Below, one piece after another: positions 34,927 to 46,749 of a stretch of DNA of 64,000 bases. Source of the stretch: Spinellus fusiger. Its lineage: Eukaryota; Mucoromycota; Mucoromycetes; Mucorales; Phycomycetaceae. The notes beneath the pieces were generated by a model that saw nothing but the letters and a program-made list of their open reading frames with translations, was not told the DNA's origin and ran no database searches. Position numbers and translations under genes: made by a program. Each line of letters opens with the position of its first letter. Positions within the stretch are counted from its first letter, which is position 1. The DNA is taken from assembly GCA_025094145.1 (NCBI GenBank), contig JALLLS010000038.1, positions 62,001 to 126,000 of the forward strand, written 5' to 3'.

Positions 34927-35655
34927 ACCAGAAACAGGATCCCAAAGCAAGGTAATGGACTTTGCAGCCGTTCATTGTTTGATAGTCCTATAGAAATAGG
35001 AATTGGATTGCTTGCCCTGTTCACACCACTTGACACCAGCATGCTGGGGAAGATTGGTGGTTTGGGTCTGCTGTAAATTGGCAAGGTCAGCCTCAACACT
35101 AGAAAGATCCAGAGAGGGTGACAAAGAAAGAAGTTGTGTGCAAGTACGGTTGAGCTGATGCTCCACTGACTGACAGTGATGTTGATAATTCTTGGCATAG
35201 GCCAAGGAAAGATGCCTGATGGCTTGCTTGAGCAAATCCCAGCAACAACCAACAGAGACATCCACAGGAAGAAGAAAGGAAGCACAATCCAGCAGATCTA
35301 CTAACAAATCCTCAAACTCATTGTGATCCAGGTACACTGTGTTGAATCTCCAGACACCAGGTCCAGAGGGGCAAGACAGAGAGATCAAAACCACAAGCAG
35401 ACTATGGTCAGTACAACTTGGGTTGACAAAAAGAACTTCTGGTACAGAAGTGGCAATGGCGGTGGGTCAAAGAATGTAATCAATGCACGTCTGAGAACAA
35501 CTGCTGTGGAAGGTGGGTAGTGGTGCTGAGAGTGGTGCCGTGATGGTATCAAGAAAGTGTTGATGCTGATATACTAGCCATTCACTGGTGAAGGCTGTGC
35601 ATTGGTGGAGGTTGGCATTGAAGTTGCCAAGAACAAATGTTGGAACTGAGGAAGG
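34927..35655 (-). pseudogene. Inverted internal segment of the LINE ORF2
   Basis: On the minus strand this segment encodes the end of the endonuclease and the linker to the RT (LSCPSGPGVWRFNTVYLD, then KQSNSYFYRTIKQ), opposite to the flanking LINE. Read in reverse orientation it fills the gap between the pieces ending at 34369 and starting at 36213. Confidence 0.9.
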
Positions 35656-36212
35656 TGTTGTGTTTTGACTTCAATCCAAAGATTCTCTATGAATAAGTCA
35701 ACACAAGTAGTGTGCTGTGACATTCAGAATACTCTATGAAAGCTTGAGTGCACACAAGTAACATAGTACATCTCTGTATCATCTCACTAATTGGTCATAA
35801 CTACAAATCACCTTCTAAAGCTCAGTGTACTATCAGACACTTAACAAGAGCCATCTTCATTAATAATCCTAACAGAACAATATTGACCTATCAGAGTCAA
35901 TTGAGTAAAGACTCATAATAATTAATGGTTTCAATAATGGAGTGCTTATCCCAGGAACCAACCATAGGGTTGAATCTAATAATACTACAATTAAGTAAAA
36001 CATATGAGCCAACCATAAGGTGGCAGTTATTAATACTACCATAAGGTAGTAATATAGACACCAACCATAAGGTCAAAGAGAGTGAATTCTACCATAAGGT
36101 AGAAGCCACTGAAGGATAAGCACCCACCAAAAGTATAAATAGTGAACCTTTCTTTACTCAATGAAAATTATCTTTGTTCAGTCTTGTTAATCTACCTGTC
36201 CAAACAATCTCA
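35656..36212 (+). mobile_element. Solo LTR1 copy B, flanked by unlike 5-mers GAAGG and CTGGT
   Basis: The 557-bp copy runs from TGTTGTGTTTTGAC to CAAACAATCTCA. The flanks are GAAGG (35651-35655) and CTGGT (36213-36217). They pair with copy A's flanks only after the intervening DNA is flipped. U3 carries repeated ACCATAAGG motifs; TATAAATAG and AATGAAAA lie near the 3' side. Confidence 0.92.
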
Positions 36213-38942
36213 CTGGTAATCTTTTTTCCTTGATGGCAGATATGCTTGGGCATGTATGCCAATTCTACCAAGACCTGTACACTGCAGACCCCATTGACTT
36301 TGTCTCTGGTGAGTCTTTGCTCAACAACATTCCTTCTTCTGCTTTTTTGTCTGCTTTGTCTTCTGCCTCTCTGCTTGACAAGATTACTCTTGAAGAGATC
36401 CTGTTTATTTTGAACAATACACCCAGCAACTCAAGCCCTGGTTTGGATGGACCTCCCTATCCCTTGTGAAGAAAGTTGTTCAGACATTCCTTTGTGCAAG
36501 AGTTGGCTCAACAGGTGTATCAGGATGCATTGTTTGGTGTTTTTCCTTCTTCTTGGTTGGAAACAGTGTTGGTACTTTTACCAAAGGCTGGTGACCCATC
36601 TCTTTTGAAGAATTGGTGTCCCATTTCACTTATCAACTGTGATGCTAAGATCTTCACCAAGATCATCACTTCTTGACTTTGGTTTTGTCTTGGCCCTCTG
36701 ATTACTTCCTATCAAATGGGTTTCATGGCCAATTGTTTTATTGCTGACAATGGTTTGCTAACGCGCCTTGTTATGCAACATGCCCAATTGGCAAAGGATC
36801 CTGGTGTTGCTCTCTTGCTGAATCAAGAGAAGGCATACAATTGGGTACATCCAGGGTATCTTTGTTTGGTGCTCTCTCGTTTTGGTTTTCCTGTGGTCTT
36901 TGTGGACACTGTGTGCTTGTTGTTTTTCTCAACCAAGATTCACATCAATGTGAATGGCTTTGTGTCCTCCCCATTCCCTTAGGGTTGTGGGTTGCAACAA
37001 GGAGATCCTCTCTCTCCTCTTTTATTTAACCTTGCTTCTGAGCCATTGCTCCACACCATTCTTGCTTCCTCTTCTCTTCAAGGCTTCTGTTTTAGTGTTT
37101 CTCTGTTGTTGTCCTCCATTGTTCCTCTGGTGCTGCCTCCTCCCTTGAAGGCATTGGCTTATGCTGATGACCTTCTGGTGTTCCTTTTGTCTCCTGGTGA
37201 GCTCACTTCTCTTCTTGAGATTCTCTCAGTGTTTGGCCTGGCATCTAATGCTTGGGTCAACCTCAGCAAGACTGTGGCAGTTGCTCTCTCAGGGCATTTT
37301 GTTCCTGACTGGGGACCTGTGCTGGATGCCTCTGACATTTCATGCCGCCATGATTGTCATGCAGTCTTTGCTGTTTGCTACCTTGGCTTTCCCCTGTCCT
37401 CCCATCCAGCCCAGCTGAATAGTTTCTGTGCAACCCTACTGGAGAAGTTGAAGAAGCAGTGTGACACTATGTCACAGTGCCATCTTTCTGTCTGGGGAAA
37501 GAGCCTTGTGGCCAACTCTGTGCTTCTTAGCACCATTTGGCACATCCTGTATGTGACCCCTGCTCCCATCTCTTTCTTTGCTGCTGTCCATGGACTTGTT
37601 TGTGGATACCTTAACCTTGGTTTTGGTAGTCCTGGGTGGGATCTGTTGTGCCAACCTTGTAGGTGTGGTGGCATTGGTTTGTTAGACCCTGCCAGCCAGC
37701 AAAAGGCTCTTCAATTACGTTGGATCCTTCCTCTCTTAACCAACTCTTTTTTTTTCTTCTTTGTCTACTACTACTTCTTCTTTTGTACTTAGCTAGTTAG
37801 ATTTTCTTCTGCCTCTGTTGCTCTTCTGTTTCCTTGCCATCTGTGCAACTGTCTGTCTTCTCTGCACCCAATTCATTGTGGTTGCTCTTCTTTGCCTGTG
37901 TCTTCTCTCCCAATGCATGTTATTATGGATGCTCCTACCCTGCTAACATTGCCTCTGTCCACTGTTTGGGGTTTCCTTCCACCTTTTGTTGCACCCAAGC
38001 TCAACTTTGCCAAGGTGTTTGTCTTCCATGCTTTCAAACTGGATAGCTTTGGTTGTCTATGCCAGAAGCATATTGCACAATTGGGTTTTGCAAAGTATCA
38101 CATCCTTTCTTTCTTCTGTGCTCTGGACTCTGGGCAAATTGTGCTCTGGCCATGGTTCTTGTCTGGCTTTGTAATGGCATCTTCCACCTCTCCACCATCC
38201 ACTGGCTTTTCTTCTCTTTTGGAGATCATACAAATTAACAAGCAAAGTCTGGTCAAGGCCCACACTTCTTCTCTTCAATGCCACTTGCTGCCTCCTTTGT
38301 CTTCTCATTCTCTTTCTGCAATTGTGTGGAAGCATTTCTGGCATCTTTGGATCCCTTACAACACTTGCAATGTTTGGTGGAAAGCTCTTTGGGGTCATTT
38401 GCCCCCTTGCAGCAGAATGCACTGTGTCCTGCCTGTCCAATTTTCTTCTCCCCTTTGCTTGTTCTGCTCTGATTTGGTGGAAGACCAGGATCATTTTCTG
38501 TTTCTCTGTTCTGGGAAGAGGCATATGTGGAGTGTTGTTCTCTCTTGTTGGTGTCCTTCTTGGCATCTCAAGGATGTCCAATCTTTGCTGTTTTCTTGTT
38601 GTCCTCCTTCTCTGCCAGATGTTGACCTTAGTGTTCTGGTAGTGGTCACTACAGTGCAGGCAATTTGGCATGCCCACTGGGCTTTTATTTTTGACTCTGC
38701 TCCTTTTCTCCCTAGTGTTGTGGTGAGTAAGGCTTCTTCTTTGGTGGTGGCTATGCAGTCCATGGTGTCTTGAAGTGTGCTTTTTCTTCCTTCCTTTCTC
38801 TTTCTTTCTTCTCTCATGTATTATCCATTTTAACTAGTTTCTTTCTTCCTTTCCTTTTGCTCAGTCCATGTGACCTTTATTATTATTTAAGTGCCGCATG
38901 TCATAACGTGTTGGCTTAGTCAATAAAGAATACAAAAAAAAA

Positions 38943-40686
38943 GTTTCCCAAGCAAAAACAAGGTCCAGGCTTAAAGGTGGATCTTGAAAAACTGTGGTCA
39001 TCTTCTAAGCTAAATAATACAGTCGAAATCAAAGGGAATAAAACTTTAGAAGCATCTATTAAGACTAGTGGACAAAAGATTAGAAAGCAACTAGAGGTAT
39101 TTATTGAATAAGGCTCACTTACAATCTGGTTTATGTTAATTTTTTCTTCTAATAAAATAAAAATGCAACAAAAGAGAAAGAGATAAAAGAGAATGAAATT
39201 GAACAATCCAGTGAAGTAGAAAGCTCTTGTATGAGTGATGAAGAAGATGAAACAGTAGATGAAATTTCATATAAACTAAATGATAAAAATACCACTGAAT
39301 TTGAGCAAGCCTTACTTTCTAATACTGCCTCACCACATATACTAAAGAATGGTCACAACTTTAGCAATAGCTTCAAGAAGTTTCAATTAAAATCATATCA
39401 GGAAGCAAGGTCTTCTGGTTTATTTATTAATGCCAATATTCATAAAATATTGTAAGTAGACTTTATATGCATCATTCATTAGTACAGATTCTGAATGGCA
39501 CCAATTTAGATATTTATATCACACAGTATTGTTGTGAAAAGACCAGCACAACCAAACAATGTCAAATATAATTGGACTCAACAATATTCAAGAATTTCAC
39601 ATGGAACTCTTAAATAAATATGTTAACCAGGATATAAAGATGGAGAAGAATCTATTCATTGAACTAATCAACATCTTCAGAGTGAGTATCTAATAATGAC
39701 ATCTGACTTACTTTGACTGCTTACATTCTTTTTTTTTAGAGTGTAAATGAAAAATCTGATTGTAAAGCACTTAAAGTAAAATTACATAATTTATACAAGC
39801 TGCTGACCCATTGGATTCCAAGATAATTAATATATTGATAAACCTGTAAGTACAACATACATGACCCAATGAAATATTTCTGTTTGGAGGTCTAATATGT
39901 AGTACATAGTATAAACAAGTTACCTGGAAATATTCTTATAGATGAAGAGGTCAAAGAATTCAATTAATAACTAATTATCTTAATATGTTCCTCAGTCCTA
40001 TATTTCATGATCCCCAAAAGAAACTGATGTACAGATGGTAGGTACAAATGCAAAGATTGTCTGATCATCATACCAAAAAATATATATGCTAACAGCTTTT
40101 CTGTAACTAGGCTAAATAAAGCAATGGAGTCTTTGGGCAATAGATATCCTGATGATGGCAGTTGCATTGTCAGTCAAAGACAAATCTTTGTTCTACTGGC
40201 TTCTGTGAAGTAAAAGCAGATTATATAAAAATAATACTGTTAGTACACATTGAGATTTGCTCAGGTTATATGTATTTGGCAAGGATACTATTGACAATAA
40301 AGATGTGGAAAATGTTGTCTTGTTGCAAGCAGTTGGTAAATTTAGTATTTGTTACTTGCTATTGCAAAATGTATTTACATATAGTTTTTCATTATATAAG
40401 ACACTGTGTGATTGTATATCTGTACCAACAACATGATGGTGGTTTTTATTCTGCCTTTGAATTTGATAGTATTGAAGTTCCTAAATCAATCCTTGAGTTA
40501 CCTGGTTTCATAATGAAATTGGATGATATCAAATGCTTGATCAGCCTTTATGAGCTCTTATATACTACAAAGAAGGACAAGACAGTTCTTTTCAAGCACA
40601 AAATACCATCACCAAATATTTATGAAATAAACACAATAATTAATATCTGCAAACCCAAGAAAATAAAGACCTCTATTGAATTTTAA
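38943..40686 (+). pseudogene. Relic of a dispersed multi-exon gene family (Mucoromycota-type), function unknown
   Basis: Directly after the LINE A tract an open segment (FPKQKQGPGLKVDLEKLW) runs to about 39112. Further exon-like pieces follow at about 39170-39455 (MSDEEDETVDEISYKL), 39560-39683, 39738-39824 and 40170-40686. The last has GFCEVKADY and, further on, HDGGFYSAFEFDSIEVP and LPGFIMKLDDI. That pattern is familiar to me from unnamed repeated proteins of Mucoromycota genomes. Stops between the pieces and the LINE at its 5' side indicate a broken copy. I cannot assign a function. Confidence 0.4.
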
Positions 40687-43600
40687 TTACCTTTCTTCTT
40701 TCTTTCATTACTTTTTACCCTGTGTACACAAACACATACATTTGTATAAGCAGCCAGAATATTATGTACTTCTCAAGAAATGCTTTTTTTTTGCACAAAT
40801 TTAATTTGTAAAATAAAAAAGTTTATCATATCACCAATGCTTTTTGTTGACTGTCAGCAATCTTTTTCTATTCTATTTATGTCCTATTGAGTCTTGACAC
40901 TTAAAAATTGTGGTCTGATCAGTGTGGAATAAATGAAATTGTCTAATAAAGTTAAAATGAAGTAAAGAAAAAAAATCATCTTGGCCCATATATCTCAATG
41001 ACTTTGAAATAGTCTCAAATTGGTTCAATCTCATCTTAGTGTTGCATTAGTTTTTCTTAACTCTTCTGGGGAAAAGTATGATGATTTTTTAAATTGTGTT
41101 CAGTTGGGCAATGGGGTTTGTCTTGAGACTTGCAGGACCTTGGGGAAGGCTGGCTGCTATTGTATATGTGGGGGGTTGGCAAGCAAAGGGCAGTGTGTTG
41201 GGGAGAACTTGGCTTAGATGGTTGAAAGGACAATGGGAGTAGTAGTCTGGGAAGGACACTTTGGTACAGGATCTACAGGAGCATAAGAGAACAGGTAACA
41301 GCAACCTTCTCTAATAACAGACAAACAAAACAGACAAACAAGAGAACAACCAGGAACAGAGCAAGAACCAACAACTTAACTTGACCTTGGGCTTATACTA
41401 CCCTTCTTAAGGAATCCAAGTATTTGCTTTTACTTCTTTTTTTTCATTGAAATGTGCAATTGGGTATTATATATACTACTTTTCTGAAACATTCCATTAT
41501 TGTAACTACTTTTAGCAACTTTCTCCTCCCCTACTTCTTCCACAGCCATCCATGCAAATAAGTGATGTCTATCTACCTATTTTATAATTGTCTTTGTAAA
41601 TTCTTTATTTCCAGCTTAATTCAAAGATAATCTCACTAAAAAAAAAAAAAACTGCTTTCCCCCCAGTGCAATGATGACTTGTTATCTTTAGATTAGGTTC
41701 CCAATAATTACACCCATTTGCTAATGGCCTAACAATTATACTTGTTTCTGAAACGTTTGTATTGGTGTGGTCTATAAAACAGATTTAGTTTCACCAAGTA
41801 TTATATTTTTTAAACACAAAATACTGTAGACCAAATAAATCTCTAAAAAGTGTTGAATTGAAATTCAAAAAAGTGGCCAATTACACACAATGAGATTTTT
41901 CTGGCCTTTAAGTGATAATATCTGCCTTTTAAAACTGAAATTTTTTTGCCTTTTTATGGAACTGTGTTTAAAACAAAAGGTTTGTGGATATCAAAAATAA
42001 TATTTCCTTTTGTGGATACCTCAATATCAAATTGTATTATCAGTAAAATATATTGTTTATGAATGTTATAAGACTACTTCCAAAAATGGATGTTTGTCAT
42101 TTGTGTCCCTGAGCAACCAAAAGAGGAAAATGACAAAAGGTACTAGTGATGTGCAAGCAGTACAAAATACTCTTGTATTATATCATTGACACTCTTGCAT
42201 CATATCATCAGAAAATATACATTATATCATAGCTTATAGCAGTAAAATATTAATAGAAAATAAGTATAAAAGAAGTATACATTTGAATAAATAAAGAGCA
42301 GAGTTTAACTACATGTTAACTGGCCAGATTCCTTTGATACTCAAGATTAAAGACAACAAGATAGGGAGTTTAATTTTAATAAAACTGTAGTGATAGACAA
42401 GAATGTCTATCAGTCAGCTTGAATTACTATGAAATGCAGTGAAGTTCAGAATAAAATAGCTAGACATAGAGGACTCATATTCCTTTGTAAATATTGTGTA
42501 TAAATATTGTAGGATAGACCTCTTTAATAAATTATTCATCTTCCTTTGTACTTTCTGGTTCTTATTGTAGAGGCTAAGCTTGCTCTAAATATTGTAACAG
42601 TCTGTATTCCCTTTTTTCTTTTATATTTTCTGTTTTATCACTATTTCCTTTCCCATCCCTGTAACACTGTAGGTTACATACCCTCTTTTGGTTTCTGTCA
42701 CTACTGTTGGTGAACACTCTTTGGTCTCTGGTATCTGTCTTTCTGAATTAGCAGAAAGACCATTTTGTTAAGTACATTCCCTAATTTCCTCTTTTGTGTG
42801 CAGTCTTTGTGTTTGTAGTGGCTCTCACTCAAGTTCTACATGCCTCTAAGATCTTTCATTGCCTATAAGTACACTACACACTAGGAGATTTTTCTGGCTT
42901 TTAACCAGATACACACTATCCTTTTTACGTAAAAAAATCTTGCCTTTTATGGAACTGTGTTTAAAATCAAAGGTTTGCAAGTATCTAAATTTTTCTTTCC
43001 TTTTGTGGAATACCTCAATATCAAATTATATTATCAATAATAAATATTGTTTATAAATAAAATTGTTTATTATATTATTATAGCTAATAATAATATAGCT
43101 AATAATACTGTAACTAATAATATACTATTACTATAGCTATTGCTGTTCTAGGTGTATTCCTTCATAGCAGTAAAATCTATACCCTAAAAACCTTTTGCTT
43201 TATTCTTGAGAGATATATTACTTTGCTCAGGAGTATACCCTAGACACCTTAGACCATATAGAAGGAAGAAGACCACCTAAGGCTGACTTGAGAAGAGACT
43301 TGAATTGCCTAATAACAGAAAGGAGTGTATTAGTAATAATTCAATCAAGGGATAGTATGCTTACCTTGTACTTGGTGTTTGTCTTGAGAATAATAAGCCA
43401 TATGTTATCTATTAAAAGAAGAGTCAGTTTTATGTCTTGTGTATTGCAATGAGCTCAAGCCCAGATGATGACACTGCTTACATTTTTATTTCAAAAATAG
43501 CCTTTGGTAGTGTCTACAAGCCCCTTCTATTGTTTATCTTTGTTAATAACCACACATTACCTTGCTCATTTGTGCTCATCTGGACAAGTAATTAAGTATC

Positions 43601-43778
43601 AAGTTGTATGGGCAGTGTGAAAAACAAAAAAACAATAACAGACCAAAGAATAAGAAAATAATTTTATTTTGGTGATGTATCACTTTAGTCTCCATTTTCC
43701 AATAATTTATTAAGTCAAAATACTTAAGTCAAACAGCTCACTCTCTTTCTAACTTCCATTGAAATCTCTTTTACCATG
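40687..43778. other. Gene-free AT-rich DNA with a diverged direct repeat
   Basis: No supported coding region. Two diverged direct copies of an ~180-bp segment lie at about 41888-42067 and 42881-43060. Both start near GAGATTTTTCTGGC and share GGAACTGTGTTTAAAA and ACCTCAATATCAAATT. Small GC-poor ORFs are probably chance. Confidence 0.5.
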
Positions 43779-46693
43779 TCTTTCAACACCATCAACTTCA
43801 AGAAGAATGAAATTCCCACCTGCCCTGTCTGTCAAAAGGCATTAAAAACAAAAGGAATTTTGAAAGCACACATTGCCACACACAACATGTAAGAATAATT
43901 TCAAGTCTAAAAGTCATGTTGCTTATTTTCTACTATGAATAGCTCCATGGCTGAATCTTCTTCTTGGTATTTATCATAAAAGCAGAGGCATATAATAATA
44001 AGAACCAAACTAATTATGCTTTCTTGATATTGTTTACAGATCTATCCCTGCCATCACCACCATCTTTTGTGTAAAAGATGATAGTAATGATGAGCCAGAA
44101 ATTGCTGTTGAAGATGAGGATGTGCTTGAAGAGGAACCTGTTTGGGCTGCTGGAGAAGAAGATTTTAACAGTAACAACAACACTTTTGAGAATGTTGCCT
44201 CTGTGAATGGTGTGTTCCCATTCTCATCAAAGTTAGAGATGATCATGCATCGTTTTTCACTGAGAATGAGAAACACATCTTGAGAAGATTTGCAGGGGAG
44301 ATTCTTACTCTGTGTAAGGATGTAAGAGAGGCTTGCCTTGCCAATCCTCAAGAGAAAATTCCTGCCTTAAACAGGGTTCTCAACCTTGAGAAGAGAGTGA
44401 GAAGCCATGTCCCCAAGTTTCCTACCACCACCCACCAAGTTGCAGTCATTGAGACCTGCAAGGGCTTGCCCCCCACCACCACTACCCACCAGTTCTCCAT
44501 GAACAAACCTTCAGAGCACTTGAGGCTGCTCACCACCAACCCCAAGAAAACAGCAATGCTCTCTGCCCTGCCAGACAGAACTCCCAACCAACAAGTTTCT
44601 GTAACTCAGGGAGAGAAGTGAAGAACCCACCCTCTTTTCCAGCACCCTATGGTGACTGTTAAGATTGAGAGCACTCCTGTGAATCTCTGGGTTGGGGATA
44701 TTGTGCACACTTCTCCTAGTGGAACAACAGCAACAACAACAACATATAAGCTTGCCTCTTTCTTCACTTCATTTGATAGACTGATGGCTGATGCTTATGA
44801 AGAAGCAACTGGTTTTTCTCTTGGCAGCAGCATTGTCACTTTGGACATTGCTAGAGATGTTTAACTTCCCACCCACACCCACATCAACTCCACCACCTAC
44901 CACCCTCTCAAGAGAGCCACTGCTAGCCCCTATAGACAGTTAATGCCAGTCAAGATTGTGCCTCTGAACTTGTTCTCAGATGATACAAGTGGGGACACCA
45001 CCAAGAAGTGGAACAAGTTCAAGAGTTGGGCTCTGTCTCCTGCCACCATGGCATTCAAGGAACAGAATAAGACAGAGAACATGTTCTTTGTTTGTACCAG
45101 TAACAAGTTGTTGGTGGTAGAGATGCTTTCTGACATTGTGGAAGACCTGAAGATGTTGGAGAGTGGAGTTGAGATGTTTGATGTTGAGTTTGGTGAACCT
45201 GTTCTTGTTGTTGGTGAGGTGTACCTTATTATGGTGGACAACCCTATGCATGCAACAATTGCATGCAGTCTTGGTACAAGTGCAAATTTTCCATGCAGGA
45301 AGTGCCACTGGAAGAAGGGAAGTGGAGTAGTGGATGGTGCCCCTTCCAGAAAAAGAGAAGAGTTGGTGGAGATGTATCAACACTGCACCAACAACCCCAA
45401 CAATACCAATTTGAGAAGTAACCCCAGCACTGGCTATAAGCTAACTGGTGGTGAAGCCCTTTTGTTCCTCAAGTTGTAGGATCCTTCCAAGGATTGCCTG
45501 GTGGAGATCTTGCACACTATTCTTCTTGGTGTTGCCAAGAATCTTGTTATTGGCATGGTTTCATTTTTTACCAAACCAGAAATCAAGCACTTGAAAGAAA
45601 GCTTCCACAACTACAACAACAAATCTTTTGCAAGAAACCATCACACTCCTTTTCACCTGTGTGGGTTGTATCTTGGAAGAGATCTTAAGATTATTGTCCA
45701 GTGCATGCCAACCATACTGAATCAACTGATTCAGAAAAACCTTATTGCCAATGACTCTTCCAAGGCAATTATTCATAACTGTTTTGTTAAGCTTGGTTCT
45801 CTTGTGTCTCTCCTTTACATGCAAATAATTAAAACATCTTTGCATGTTTATTTGGACAATGTGGATTCTGTTGTTGGAGTGTTGACCAGGGCAATTGCCA
45901 TATATGATAAGTTGGCAGTACCCACCAAGTCTGCTAATAAACCAACAATTGGCAGCACTCTCAAACACCATCTTCTCAGTCATCTCTGTAAAGACATCAC
46001 TTGCTTTGCTTCACCTGTCCACTATGAGACAGAGAGAGATGAACAATTTAACAAGTTTATCCATGAAAGGATAATCTTCACCAACAGACACTTGCCCTCT
46101 CAAGATGTTGCCATTTCCTTTGGCAAAAAGTACATGTCAGTACACATCTTCCAAGGTGGGTACTGGCATGTGTCTGGTCATGATGGTCTTTTTACTGCTG
46201 GGGCTGAGGTCAAGGTCTTCCAAGAGATGCATCCCCTGACCATTTCCCATGAGCTTGCTGATAACAACAGCAGCTCAAAAAGCATTGTTGTTGGTCTGGC
46301 TGGTCTCTTTTCCTTCTCTTCTGGTTCTTTCTTTCTCTTTGGTCAAATCATTGCCACTGATAAGAAAAAGAATATGACCACCATTCTTCCCTATAACTTC
46401 AAACTTGCCTTTGGTCAAAACTCATCTACTCACCCACAACTACAACATCTGGCTTTTGCCAAAGAAACCTATAACCTTTTTCTTTCTTTGCCTTGGGCCT
46501 AAAGGATAATATTGGAAACAATATTGTCTTTCCCCTGAACACCACCATTGAGGTAGCCCTCAACAAGATAATTGTTGAACAAGTCATAGACATTGTGTCA
46601 ATGAATGAATGCACTGTTCTCAACACAACTAAGTTTGGCTCTCTCTTTTGGACAATGATCACTGGAGTTAATTCAGTGCAAGTCCCACAATAA
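43779..46693 (+). pseudogene. DNA-transposon-type protein with N-terminal C2H2 finger, broken
   Basis: The first exon (43779 to about 43890) encodes a C2H2 finger, CPVCQKALKTKGILKAHIATH. After an intron an acidic segment follows, then long open pieces at 44280-44621, 44943-45479 and 45501-46502, separated by single stops or frame changes. Conserved-looking blocks are VPLNLFSDDTSGD, KKWNKFKSW, CRKCHWKKGSG and EILHTILLGVAKNLV. This block order is one I associate with large transposase-like proteins abundant in Basidiomycota and Mucoromycota (Plavaka/KDZ-like). The superfamily cannot be fixed here, and no terminal repeats were identified. Confidence 0.55.
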
Positions 46694-46749
46694 ATATTTT
46701 TTAAACATTGTTACACTGCAAATACTGTGGGCTTAAGAATAACACATTA

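Larger units (their letters stand above)
33949..38942 (+). pseudogene. LINE ORF2 (endonuclease-RT), broken by two LTRs and an inversion
   Basis: The endonuclease begins at 33949 with IQLGTLNVREL and continues, after a frame change, with LQETHA. It is interrupted at 34370. The next ORF2 piece lies inverted at 34927-35655 and normal orientation resumes at 36213. The RT part has SPGLDGPPYPL, GLQQGDPLSPLLFN and ALAYADDLLVFL. Motif A reads NQEKAYN, with both aspartates replaced by Asn. A zinc-binding end (CLFCSDLVEDQDHFLFLC) precedes the stop at 38773. The 3' untranslated region ends with AATAAAGAATAC and an A tract at 38942. Several in-frame stops make it non-functional. Confidence 0.85.
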
